Assembly: GCA_021234155.1 (NCBI GenBank)
Contig: JAJEKV010000101.1
Location: 3,196,232-3,260,231, forward strand
Direction of reading: 5' to 3'
Source: Isoetes taiwanensis
Lineage: Eukaryota; Streptophyta; Lycopodiopsida; Isoetales; Isoetaceae
DNA length: 64,000 bases
Positions 21,823 through 34,267 of this stretch are shown piece after piece; position 1 is the first letter of the stretch, and every line of letters starts with the position of its first letter. The position numbers were made by a program, and so were the translations under genes. The notes under the pieces were generated by a model. That model did not search any database. It was not told the DNA's origin and was given only the letters and a program-made list of their open reading frames with translations.

Positions 21823-22699
21823 CTATTCCTCTGGCTCCTCAACATCTTGACCCACAACATCCTCATCTTCAGACTCTGAATCATATTTCTCATTCTTGCT
21901 CCCCGAAATCAATGCATTTGGCTTCATAAGTTTTGATATGCGCTTAGCTTTTACAAGATCACATAGAACTGGATCACTATCAAATAAGAAACAATGGCAT
22001 CCACGAATAGCACAAGCCATCAACATTGAGCCTGTTCTTGCAAATAAATCAAGGACTACACCACCTTCTGGACAAAGCATTTCCAATAAATACTCCATGA
22101 ACCGAATAGATTTTTTAGTGCTTTGTCTTTCTGGACTTGCCAAACATTTGGCGGCTTGCAGATGATGATGATGAATGATAGATTTTGCATAATCTATACC
22201 TAAAAAACAAGAGAAGGAATGAGGAAATGCAAAACATGTCTAACTTTTATGAAACAACATAAAGATTGCAAACAAATAGACTTCCTTAAATAAAGTGAGT
22301 GACACATACAAGCATTGAAGGAGAGAATCACGAAAAGCTTACTTGATGATGCCTGAATGTGCGGTGTTGTGCCAATTCTGCCCATAACATAAACCTGCAA
22401 AGAAAATTGAGCCAAAGTGCCAAGTTTATCTATCTTGAACCCAAAAGGTTTATCAGTTACGACAGTGTAAGTCCTCATAATTTCTATGTTCCTCAATTTT
22501 CCAGCTTTTTCGACTTGTTTGCATTGCTCCAAAGAACAAATAGCTACGATCCAGCCACCATCACCTAAACATAAGTTACCCAAAGCAAAGGCTGCGTCAA
22601 TCAATGTCTGTGGACACTTGTTCCAATCAGGTATCTCAGAACAATCAGCAATAGGAAAGTCATTAGTCAGAAAATCCATTAGAAATGAAATGCTTGGCT
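21823..22699 (-). CDS. N4/N6-type DNA methyltransferase-like protein, last two exons
   Basis: Proteins of this fold methylate exocyclic amino groups of cytosine or adenine using S-adenosylmethionine. Penultimate exon 22,699-22,343 follows acceptor ttgcag and includes DWNKCPQTLIDAAFALGNLC and GGWIVAICSLEQCKQVEKAG. Donor gtaagc and acceptor ttttag join it in phase to exon 22,199-21,823. The last exon has KKSIRFMEYLLEMLCPEGGV, VVLDLFARTGSMLMACAIRG and CHCFLFDSDPVL, then an acidic tail ending EEPEE and stop. VLDLFARTGS corresponds to the SAM-binding D.FAG.GS motif, with Arg in place of the usual Gly. A DPPY-type catalytic motif would be in an upstream exon, which I cannot find; the intron upstream holds a LINE. 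Both visible exons are open. Substrate and function are unknown. Confidence 0.6.
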
Positions 22700-22719
22700 C
22701 TGCAACTTATTCCAAGTAT

Positions 22720-25700
22720 CCAGCTAAATAGCCAGGAGCACTTGCTGACTTGTCAATGTCACATGAAAAAGAGAAAGCAGCCAAGACCAAACAGACTGGA
22801 GATGATCATATAAAAAAAACAATGCTCAATAGTCTCGTCCCTTTGCTTGCACAGTGGGCAGAATGTTGACACTCGAGGATCAAATTTGTAGACAAGCACA
22901 TTCACACGAGGGCATCTGTGAAGAATCTGCCACCAAAGGACAACCACCTTAGGATGAAGTAGTTTATCCCAAGCCCAAGTCCACATACGTCTCCAACTAG
23001 GAGGTGTAAGCTGAAGGGAACACTTAGTGGATGGCGGAAGGATATCACCATTGACAAGCAGCAGCCTATACATAGAGCTCACAAGCCTATGCTCATGAAC
23101 ACTCTGGTGGGAAATCTACATGCAACCTTCAATAGCCTCTGGAGCAACTAATGGCAGAGTACTAGCAACCTTTTGCCAAATGGGTCTATCCCATCGAGAC
23201 AATAAGAATTTTGTTTGAAAAATTTTCCATATTGCTAACTGGCCAGAATCATACCATGCCGCAACTGTCAAGATTCCTGCTAACCTCCAATGCCGTTGGG
23301 TTAATGGATGAACCAAGGTGCAAAGTGGAAGATTATTTTCCATAGGTATCCATCAACAAGGGGCACTCAACTAATGACATGCAACAAGATCGACACGAAA
23401 TAAGGTCCAAACTGTCTCCCAAGACTCCAACAAGCCTTTCAGAAAAGGGGAGGCATTAGGAAGAGGGCACAACTGATAAAAGAGACTCCAAGGAAGAAGA
23501 GGTTTTAACAAAACCTTCCCAAAAGGAATACAATGTGCAAGTGACTGCTTCACCAACCGCACTCCAGGTGAATCAACCATATCCTTAAGGATCCTCCAAA
23601 TGAACTTAGAAATCAGAATCTTACTCTGCAGATGGAAGTCTGTCATACCCAAACCACCTGTAAATTTTGGCCTAGTGCATTTGGACCACGCCACCTTGAC
23701 CACAACATGCTCCTCATTCCCACCCCTCAAATTACGGACAATGGTAACAATCACCTGAAATTTTGATCGAGAAGGCAGAAGGGCAGAGGCCATATAGATG
23801 TGGGAATTACTTAAAACATGCTTAGCAACTGTTATCCGTGCTGGCAGAGATAGCTTACCAGTATTCCACCAACACAAATGCTTTTGCAGGCCTTCTATGA
23901 TAATATCCCAAGCATCGGAGGTAAAAATATGAATGCCCACAGGAATACCAAGAAGTTTAGTGGCCTTTCCATGAGGAAGCACCTTCTAAGGAAAATTAGC
24001 AACACAAGGAGGCACAACACCATCAAGTGTCCATAATGCAGAACACTTTGGCCAACCAACAAGAACTCCAGATGCTAAATAGAAAATATCAAGAAAAAGC
24101 TTTGCATTCTAAAGATTGTTCGCATTAGCAACAAGAAAGAGAAACGTATCATCAGCATACTGATTACAGATTTTCTTGTGAACCATCCTCTATACTCAGA
24201 TCCTGCACTATCCCATCCTGCACGGCCTTAGCAAATAGCTGTGAGAGGACCTCAGCTACTATTGTGAACAAAAGTGGAGCTAATGGGCATCCTTGGCAGA
24301 CTCCTCGCCCAACCACAGTGGAAGGTTCTCTCTGAAAAAACACAGTAGACCATGCAGAGTTATGGAGCTTCATAACATCACTGGTGAACTGCTGACCAAA
24401 GCCCAATGTCAAGAGGCTTTTTTTTCAAAAATTCCCAATCCACACTGTCATATGCCTTGGCAAAATCTAATTTAAGTTAGACTATATGTTGACCTTTCAA
24501 TCTGGCCCAATACATACCTCCATAAGCAGCAGCAACACTATCTAGAATGCTCCTCCTTGGCAAGAATCCAGATTGAGTAGGAGAGATTGATACAACTAAG
24601 ACATCATGTACTTTGTCTGCAAGGGCATTCGCAAATATTTTATACACGGAAGACAATAATATGATAGGGCGCCAGTCAGATATTGTTTTCGGTTCTTTAC
24701 ACTTGGGATTAAGAGAAATGCAACCAGTATTGAGGATCTTATGCAAACTTCTGAACCTTCGAAACTCATAGACATCATTGTAAAGATCGCAACCCAACCA
24801 ATCCAATATTCCTGGAAAAATTCCACTGGCAGATCATCTAGGTCAGGGCATTTGTTTTTCTTTAAAAGAGAAGCAGTTGAATGTAAGTCATTAATGGTGA
24901 TGTCCGATTCTAAGTGTGCATGCTGCTCAGATGACACTATGGGGTGGACCTTCGACAAGACTGCAGATTGCATATCCTCTTGAAAGGGCAACTGATGACT
25001 GGAAAAAAAATGAGGAAAAGTGGTTGTGGAGATACTGCCTCAACTGAACCGGATCAGAACACTCTGAACCGTCAGGCAAAATAAGGGAGTTAATAGAGGC
25101 CCTCATACGCCTTCTCTTAGCAGCCCGAAAAAAGAAGTGAGAGCATCTATCACCAGATCTAAATTATTCCAATCCAGCCTTTATCCTGGCTTGATTCACA
25201 TGAGTTTCTCAATGGCTTTAATCTCTCGCAAGATTACTCTCTAATACCAGAAGAAGGGGCAAGAGCGCGACATCTCTGTAACTCCTGATACAACTCGGTT
25301 AATTGGCCTCTAGTCTGGACCACATGTGCATGACCCCACTTCTTTGAAAAGAATTTAACAGCCCTGAGAGCAGCAACAACACTAGCCATACCACCACTAG
25401 GAGAGAATTCATGAGACAGGCATTCCTACAACCTGCAGTGAACTCATTATCCTTCAAATGTTTAGTATTGAGCTTGAAGTAAGTTTTTGTAGCTCTTCGC
25501 CATAGAGGTTGTCCAGTAGAGAACCATTGTAGATTATGATCTAACACTGTACTATCCAACACATTAGTTCTCTGCAACTGAAAAAAATCAGCAGCTATTG
25601 CATTATAATAGCCACGATCATGTCGGACGTAAGCTCTACCATTGCTTATCCATCCATGGCACCATGTGAAGGTTTGATCACCCTCGATCTCCACAAGGTC

Positions 25701-26203
25701 ACAATCATGTAGCAGACGTTGCCATTCCTCCCGCTCAAATTTCTGAACCACTGTGGATTCTCGCCACACAATCGTCCCCAATTTCAACCATATTGAAATC
25801 TCCAATGAGCAACCATGCCACATTATTGCCTAGCACGAGAACCTTTGCTCTGAAGAGAAGCCCACAAAGCTCCACATTGATGCGGATAATTGTGAGCATA
25901 AACATTCACTAAACCACATTCTTGGCCCCGCTCTTTCCATTTAACAATTATTCAATGACCAAACCTGTTCACTTGAGTGAAAGTGACATTCAAAGAGGGC
26001 TTCCATGCAGTAAGAACACCTGCTTTAGCAGAATCAGCCGCCGCTACAAACACATTAGCCAACTTTTGAACATCACCTTTACAGCACTTGTGCTCCTGAA
26101 AACAACAAAAATCCATGGAGAACTTAGATAGATAGAGAGACAACCTATTCCTTTTGCTTGGGGAAGAAGCCACTCCCCTAACATTCCAAGAAAGAATATT
26201 CAT
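22720..26203 (-). pseudogene. LINE ORF2: endonuclease, reverse transcriptase, zf-RVT
   Basis: The endonuclease begins MNILSWNVRGVASSPSKRNR at 26,203 with CCFQEHKCC. Its C-terminal part (25,823-25,440) has DQTFTWCHGWISNGRAYVRH and LDSTVLDHNLQW. The reverse transcriptase has LKKNKCPDLDDLPVEFFQEY, ISDWRPIILLSSVYKIFANA, SPTQSGFLPRRSILDSVAAA, LDFAKAYDSVDWEF, GRGVCQGCPLAPLLFTIVAE and QYADDTFLFLVANANN (catalytic ADD near 24,140). The thumb follows (ATKLLGIPVGIHIFTSDAWD, SLPARITVAKHVL, 23,982-23,371). The end is a zf-RVT domain with WWQILHRCPRVNVLV and FCPLCKQRDETIEHCFF (23,082-22,759). Multiple stop codons and frame changes separate these pieces, so the protein is not functional. Confidence 0.85.
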
Positions 26204-26239
26204 GTAGGCAGTTGAGGGTGCTCCACATCCATCTCAGTG

Positions 26240-28150
26240 GCTCCAAGAAGAGTAACTACATCTGAGAGGTCTGCCCATCATGTGCGAGTAAGTGGCAAGG
26301 GGGAGCCTCCTCTCTGTTCCACCCTTCCATTGTGTCCTAGAATAATTGGCAGAGGGGAGCCTCTGCTTTGCTCCACCCTCTCCATGTTATGTGCAGATTA
26401 TGGTAAGGGAGAGCCTCCTCTCTGCTCTGGCCTTCCACGGAGTACCTCAGCCTCTGATAAGGGAATGATGGCCTGCTGTTATGCACTACCATATCCAAAT
26501 CTACTAGGATGTGCCGCTTGAGAGGCAGATTGAGCAAATTTACTATGGGCAGCTTTCTTCAAATTAACTTTTGTCCAGCCATATATAGCTCTTTCATGCC
26601 GTTCCTGCTGCTCTTGAATCATTTGCAACTTAGCTCTAGCATCAGCACTAAAAACTGGTGCAAACTGCAAATTAGAAGCAAAGGACATATTAACATCCTT
26701 ATCAGTTGCCTCTTTAAAGGACGTGGACTCCCGGGGGGTGCATCTATTGTATAGGGGTATGCCACCTGCGTGCAAGGGGTCGGCAAAAACCCCCTTGTAT
26801 ACGCATTTGAATTTTTTCAGAAACCCCCTTTCCAGCCACATACAATACCAAAATTGACCTAAGAACTCCAAAAAGCTACCCCTAGATATGAGTATATGTA
26901 CAGTTTAAGGGGAAAACAAATCCTTTCGGGTCACTCACATGGTTTGTATGGCCAAAACTATGTGAACCCCCCTTGCGTGGGGCTGAGGAAGCACAGCTCT
27001 GGGGGAAGCAGAAGTGAGAGGCAAAGAGGAAACAGGAACATTGGCAGAGCGATCACGCTTAGCACGAAAATTTGCAAAAAGTTCAAGTTGGGGAAACAAA
27101 TCAGCAAGTTGAGGACCATTCAGTAGTTGCAAATCAAATTTGAGGTCCATAGGGCCACTGTTAATAATAACTGAACTAGGAAGAGCTCGACCACAAGGCA
27201 GAGAAGCACAAATCTTAGCACCATCAACTATAGAATGAGCCAAGTGAGTCCCCAAGCCATTAGCAACACTCACAAAGATTTAAAATAGAAAACCAACAAG
27301 GCATCTTTAAAGCATTACTCATACCCAGTGAGAAGTTTAACACGTAATCACTCCACATATGATCAACACCTCGAGCCACCAACTGATCAACAACAGCAAC
27401 ATCATCAAATATAACTAAAAAGAAGTTTTTTCCAAGCATTTTCAGGGCGCGATAAGCGGAAAGACCAATCCTGCGAAGATGGTCTGTCAACCACTAACTA
27501 AGCTTCCTGATGTCCAGATATGCTCCAGTATAATGGCCCACCACACCAAATGACATCAAGTTACTGATACATCTCTTGCGCAAATCATGATCAATCCACA
27601 CAACATTGTAGCCAGATGCCATTAAAGTATCTCTGCACACCTCTGTTTGATAGAAGACATTCACATGAGGCAATTCAAAATCAAGTCGACTCTCCTTCGC
27701 CTAAAGCTCACCAAGCAAACTACCAATATCTTTCCTATTATTCTGAACCATCATATCAATAACAGCAGAGACGCGAGCAGAAGATACTGCTGAAGGCATG
27801 TCTTTCTTAATCCAATCACTAAATCGCTCTCATGAGTTTCTGTTGGCTATGCTCCAAGGTAAGACAAGCTGCGAGGCTGAAGATGGAGGAACGGAAGGAG
27901 TGGAAGCATTACCAGAAGATGCAATCTGACCCGCAGTAGAAACAACAGGCGCAGAAATATTCGAAACATGACCTCATAGAGGCAACTGAGGGAAATCATC
28001 TGTAGAGAATCTAGATTCTCCTCCTCCATATGCAAGACCCTCAGGAAGAGCCAAGGGATTATTGTGCATCGCTACAGACTCATCTGGCACTGGCAGTGAG
28101 GAAATTGGAGACTGCAGAGCCACTTTGGAAGAAAGAGCCTGCATTGCCAT
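26240..28150 (-). pseudogene. LINE ORF1 remnant
   Basis: The frame starts MAMQALSSKVALQSPISSLP at 28,150 and continues with LALPEGLAYGGGESRFSTDD, interrupted by stops. The DUF4283-like core is at 27,490-27,260 (RALKMLGKNFFLVIFDDVAV, VDHMWSDYVLNFSLGMSNAL). Then come CASLPCGRALPSSVIINSGP (27,273-26,935 frame) and a charged tail with QMIQEQQERHERAIYGWTKV (26,871-26,479). Plant LINE ORF1 proteins bind element RNA. A segment around 26,720-26,930, rich in cccc and gggg runs, interrupts the frame and may be a small insertion. Confidence 0.65.
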
Positions 28151-28160
28151 AATGGACGAG

Positions 28161-31100
28161 ATTTAAAACACCTAATCCGACAGGTGTAATGGAAAAAAAC
28201 TACCTGATGGTCCTCAGAAAGCTCTTGAAATCATCTTTCCAATGCACCAAAGATCACTGGATTCTGACACTCGAGAAGAAAGTTACAATAGATTCTGTGC
28301 ACGACAGTCACTACATGGCGTTTAGGGCCGTTTCCCATGCTAAATGATTTTAGAAAAGCCAAGATTACGGACTTCTATTAGCGTCTGATGTATAATTTTA
28401 AACATGGAAGAGGGAAAAAACCAATGCTGTGTAAGAATTGCTTCAATTTGTGCAGCTAGCTCAGGCCGGACTAAAAGATGCTTCAATTTGTGCATGTAGC
28501 TGCCCTGATCAGCGATATCAACAGGATGTCCAAGGCCGTGGAGCTTGGATGAATTCGTCCTAGTACACATATTCTGATGCATCTTTGCAGGTGGGGGCGT
28601 TCTTCAGATAGAAGACTATTGCTCCATTCTTATCTACTGCGCTGCAACACGATTCTTGCATACAATACCTGAGCAATCTGGTAGCTTTTGAAGCACCTGA
28701 GATTCTGGTAGCTTCTGAAGTACCTAGGATATCTTTTTGGGGCTTTGGAAGTGGAGGTAAGAAAAGAGGATAGAGAAGATGTCCTACCTAAAGCTTTCTG
28801 GGAGCCTTAATATCATGAACATGTCTTTCATTTTTATCATACTTGCTCCAACCATCTTTGGACTGGACCAGACTGATGCTACAAAGGGTTGTAATCTCCT
28901 TTTTTTCAGGCGAAAACACTATATCTGGAGGGATATCTCGTGAATAACGTTAGTGGAGCATCCATGAATATGCAGCCAGATAAGAATGACATTATACATC
29001 AGATCAATCGCAAAAATCAATATTGCTTGTGTCTAAAATTTGATCTATTTTCACAGGTCTCAACATGATATAAAATTTATGGGCTATACAAGGTGCAATC
29101 TAATTGGAAACATGAGAGCAATTCCATATTTTAAGGTTTGAATGATGCTTGCTAGGAGTTTTATTGCCACGAGCATGGCATCTAGGTATGGTTAACATCC
29201 ACTTCGGTTTGTTATTACATTTAGTCCAATACCCCAGTTTAATGTCACGTATCTGACCTCCTGAAGGTAAGCTGCTTTTGCATGTGCAGATATATATATA
29301 AACATGAGAGGTATGGATACAATATTGGGAGGCATATGAGATTAGAAGAAATCTAGGTAAGTAAGGCCACATTCAATTGCGTAGCTTAGTGGATATATTC
29401 TATCTAAGTCTCTATTAAATCATTATCATTAAATGATGCTCGTTGGTGGTTTCTTGCCCTTTGCATAGGAAGAGAGATAAAATGGGACGAAGAAGTGAAG
29501 CCAATGTGATTACACCAAAAGTGGAATACAGGATTGCCCTGAATTTGATTGGTGTCCCATTTGAATGTCAAAAGTTCTAAAAGTATGGTAATTGTGTTCT
29601 TAGGACATGGTGCTTGGATACAGATATACTCATCAGTTATTAGCTTGAGATGAAACAAAGAAAGATAGTAAAATTAGTACACTATCATTTGTAGAATTAT
29701 CTGAAAATGTTTGTGCATTTGATGCATTGCCTATAGGCCATCATTGCTCTTGAAAATAAAGATACTAACACCATATGTCCTTCATGTGGAAGCTTGGAAG
29801 ATACTTTTGCTATATTCACCTAAGGTACCAAATGTTTAATTTTCAAGCATATAATAATAGTAGCATTTGTCAAATTAATAGTTACTTTAGGTTGGATATG
29901 TCTGCTGCATATAAAAAGACGAACTTTGTCTGTGTATTTAAGTTCAAACATTAAATTCAATGCGGCTCAGAAACCTAAAAGGTGCTAACAACTTTTTTCT
30001 GGATTGAATTGAAACTTTATAATTGTATCCAAAGTTAGGGTTTGAATTATGGAATTGTAGAGCTTCCTTAACATATGCTTCGGAGTTTTTTTTTACTGCT
30101 GCTTCTACGTAGGTGTATGCATTTGCATATATCACTGTTCTTGTACTGTCTGGGTTTTCACAGCTTTGTTGAAGTCTTCAGCATCTTTGTTGAGAAAGTA
30201 CAGTCCTCTGTTTTAACCACAGATTTATGGGGCCGTCAAATTTGGATGAGCCGACAACTGAGGCCACCAAGATGTTAATCTCAATCAACCATTTCATTTG
30301 TTTAGGCTAGAAATGGGTATGTTGTCCCATAAGTTAATAAATTCTTAGTACTAGAATGTGAAAAGCATGCAGATATGGCTCAAAAACCATTACTGCAATG
30401 GCATATATATGCTTCATTGATGTTGCATGGTTCATGCCCACACAGCCCCCCGACACTATATTCCAATTAGCTCTAGAAATCAACATCTAGAACCAATATA
30501 TCAATTAGTGCCATTATCATTCCTTACGTATGAATATAAATCCCTTGTGACAATGACATTAACGCTACTATAATGGATTTTTGCATTGGGGATTTGGTTC
30601 TAGCACCTAACCGAATCCCCTCCTCAAACAACCTACAATCTAATGTATCTCATGACATCATATTGGTATTAATACGTGGTTGGAGAGGCATCAATGGGTC
30701 TTCCAACGAGCAACCCATTGATGTGTTAGCATCTTGTTTCTTTTTGTTTTCCTGATAAAATAGCAGGCGACATGTATATAGGATTGCCACGTGTTGACCT
30801 TCACATTAAAAGCTTTGCTTGCTAGCAAAGCCGGAGGCCAACGACGAGTAGGGTCAGTTGTTCACAATCAGAAGCAAAGCTTTGCTTCCATGCAAAGTCT
30901 GCGGCCAGGGTATGAGATTCTGTAGAAACATAAAAATAGCGTCTCATTACTTTTTCAGAGCTCATTGGATTCATTCTAGGGAAAAAACAGGGCAAGTACG
31001 ACATGCCTTTTCTTTATTTTTCACTCCGACATTTAACTTCCAAATACTAATCCGGCACGAAGGCCCTATTTTAAACCGGCTTCTGCTTCAATGCTTCCAA

Positions 31101-32660
31101 GCTCTAATCGCCCTCATCCAACGCTAGCTCTGCTTTGATTTATTGCTTAAGAGACATGTAATCCGACATGTGTCGTCCTCATCATTATAGTCTTTGCATA
31201 ATTTCAATAAATATGAATCTAACAAAGTGTTCACCCATGCACTGCATTATGTGAATTTTCGCAACAAGATTGTAAACTACAAAAACTTTCACTCAATTGA
31301 ACAAACAACAATTGGGTATACAAGCCTTAAACAACAAGGGACTTGTATATTTATATACAAGTTATGCACCGATGGGATTGGTGCAAAGGGGGTAGGAGAG
31401 TGGCAAAATGTAGAAGCTATAGTAAAGTTGCTAATTTAAAGAACCTATTATGTTTTGCAAGTTGTTCTTTTAGGCATGTCAAGTAACAAATCATCTTGAT
31501 AAAGGAAATGGATGTGAGAGAATCTAGGAGCCTACAACAAACCATCTTGATAAAGAAAATGGATGTGAGAAAATCTAGGAGCCTACTTCGAAGATGAAAA
31601 ACCATCCATGCAAAATGGAGATGTCCAACTACAGACAGTTTGCTGCGTCTAGAGCTCAGGCTCAATACTTTTGGACCTCGAAGTGTTATTATGCTAATCC
31701 CCAAAGAAGCTGAAGGCGATGTGAAAGATTTAGGACTCCCTAGACTCCAGGGTTCAAATGACTTTACCTGGAGCAGCAGCTGGCATTACCTAACTTTGAC
31801 AGAGATGAGAAAATGTTTCAAGCTCCCAAGGAGTTGTAGTGGCCAAAACTGTCTCATTGAAAAAATTGATACGTGAGAATTCTTTTGAGGGAATAAATAA
31901 ATTTTCTTTGGCATTATGATAACATGTAGATATGAGAGACTTGAAAATCCAGAATTAGGATAGCATTTATGTTACACAAAAATAGACCTTACTTGCCTGA
32001 TTAATAGTAGTGTCAGTTCTTGCACTGTACATCAGACCATTTTCATGCATCTACAGCTTCAGAAATGCTGCTTCAACCTTGTTGTTTTATAGAATAGTTG
32101 AAATGCTTTAGCACATGCTGTAACTTTCCAACTGCAAAAATAGATAATAACTGTTTCGCGACAAAATAGAGATGTATTTGGCATCTTACGCATTGCAACA
32201 TAAGGTGAACTACATCAGCAGAATCTGTTAACAAACTTCCAATCCAATAAATTGTTGTGCTTTCCTAACACAATTTTATTAGAGAACTAAGAAGCTATGA
32301 CAAAATCAAAAGGTATTTCTAAGAAGATGTGAACTTGGCATCCTTTGTATTGCAACATAAGGTGAAAAGTCAAACAACAAAAAGAACCTCCTATGCAAGG
32401 AAACCTGCACCACATGCATGCTATAATGCTAGTTCAACATAAAGATGGATATCAAGTGCTAGTTCGTCAGACATGAATAAAACAAAATTACAATAAGTGC
32501 AAGACATTTTACCTCTTGATATAAATTGAATGATTCCAAATATAGAAAAGTAATACATAGCAGGGCACTGCAAAAGCTAGTTTGAAGCATATAAAGCATA
32601 AGAGTACCTGCAGAACATATAATCCTAAACAATAAGTATTTTGTTTTGGCATTTCGAGAA
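28161..32660. other. Long stretch without supported genes
   Basis: A minus-strand frame at 28,582-28,340 (HLLVRPELAAQIEAILTQHW, FFPSSMFKIIHQ) looks protein-like but has no known domain. It could be an upstream exon of the methyltransferase gene or LINE leader. Near 30,808-30,890 several overlapping inverted repeats use the motif caaagctttgct. A 48-bp direct duplication (aaccatcttgataaa..gagcctac) is at 31,480-31,527 and 31,538-31,585. I see nothing else beyond AT-rich sequence. Confidence 0.4.
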
Positions 32661-33690
32661 CACAGTCTAATGGGTGTATTTGTCTAATAAATGCAATTCT
32701 ACCAAAAGGAAAAAAACAGGAGAGGTCTGTAGTTTTAGATATGACAACTAATAAAATTTATCCTCAACTTATTGATCAGACCCAAAGAACATATCACACT
32801 GGGTTGGTAGATCTTTTGGCAAGTAAGTGATCTTCTACAATGTAATCAAAACTTTACCTGAAATCGAGAATGCTCAAAGATGCACAAATTGATTTGCTTC
32901 TTGCACATATACATGTATGATGCTCTATTACTGTAAGTCAATTTCATCCTCTAATATTAAAGATGAAGTGTGCAAATACAATTCAATAGATGTGTACAAT
33001 GATAATAATCACATAAGCAAAGTTTTGGAAGATGATATCTATCAAGCACTTACTTGCATTCGGTGGTGTCAGAAAGATATGACATTGTGAAGATGGGAAA
33101 AGAGATATGTACCCATGAGCAACACCTGCAATGTAACCTGGATGCCTGAAGCTACAGTTGATTGCAAAAATAAAGTCTAATTGGTGTATCTTTCTAACAA
33201 ATGTAGTTCGGCCCAACGAAAAGACAAACGGGGAGGCCTGTAGTCGTAGATATGACAAAAATTAACATTGATCCTTAGTTTGTTGATGAGAGTCAAAGAA
33301 AATATCACACCTGGCAAGTAAATCTCCTGGAAACTAAGTGAACTCCTACAAAAAAGACTGTGTTTAATCATAAAATCGAGAATGCTCAAGATCCACAAAT
33401 TGATTTGCTTGTTGCACAGATAATTGTATGCTTTTCCGGTGCACTGTAAATCAAAGTTCATTCCTCAATATTAAAAATGGAGTGTGTAGAAACAATTCAA
33501 CAAATATGTACAATGATAATAATCACAAAAGGCAAGGTTTTGGAAGATGATTTCTGTCAAGATGTTACTTGCATTGGTGGTGTCAGAAACATCTGCCAAT
33601 GTGATAATGGAAAGAGAGATATAGACCCAGAGCAACACCTCCAATGCAAGTTCGATGCCTGAAGCTACAGTTGGTTGCAAAATCCATTGA
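32661..33690. repeat. Tandem duplication of a ~510-bp unit
   Basis: Unit one (32,661-33,170) and unit two (33,171-33,690) share, in order, gtctaat.ggtgtat, tgtagt.gtagatatgaca, atcgagaatgctca, cacaaattgatttgctt.ttgcaca, tgtacaatgataataatcac, ttggaagatgat, and gatgcctgaagctacagttg. Differences are scattered substitutions and small indels, so it is an old duplication. Neither unit has a convincing reading frame. Confidence 0.8.
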
Positions 33691-34267
33691 CCTAAAGAGA
33701 TTTTGAGATGAGTTGATCTTGCTTAGAAGAATTCAGTGGGGTTGAATTGATAAAAGGAGAAACCTTGAACCTGCCTGAATTTGCAAAACAAAAATACGAA
33801 ATAGTAAGAAAAGAAAATAAATTTTACCGCTCCAGTAAACATGTCTCAAGTGTTATATCATGCCACAACAAAAATTAGGAAGTTTATACCTGCACAACCA
33901 CAACACCGGGTCGATCAAGGAGTATAGATGTCGGTCTTGCTTGCAAGATGCGATGCAAACTCTTTGAAGCTAGCAAAATGCTTGGAAAAAACGTGGCTGT
34001 AGTACATGCCAAAAAAATTGGAGAAATCTACAGCCATAATGAAAATCATGTCCGATTTTTGGAATACCTTGAATTTTTTCTGGTCAACAAAGTCCCCATA
34101 TAATCTTAGAACCTTACGAAAACCAGCTAGAAAAAAACTCTAAAAAGTTTTTCACTTACCGGAAAACCAAATTTAAACAATAGATAACTTTTTCACTGCT
34201 TTCCATGAGAATAACTTTTTTGACTGCTTTTCATGCTTCCAAAAAGGGAAGGCATCAGCTCTTGGCC
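33691..34267. other. Nothing recognised
   Basis: AT-rich sequence between the tandem duplication and the second LINE. No gene, RNA or repeat structure is apparent. Confidence 0.4.

Larger units (their letters stand above)
22720..28160 (-). mobile_element. LINE (L1-type) retrotransposon, nearly full length but decayed
   Basis: On the minus strand the order is ORF1, endonuclease, reverse transcriptase, zf-RVT. ORF1 and ORF2 pieces are described separately. The 3' end runs to about 22,720, only ~20 bp from the acceptor of the methyltransferase exon. No poly(A) tract is visible there, so the 3' end has probably been trimmed. The element lies in the methyltransferase intron in the same orientation as that gene. 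Frameshifts and stops occur throughout. Confidence 0.85.
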
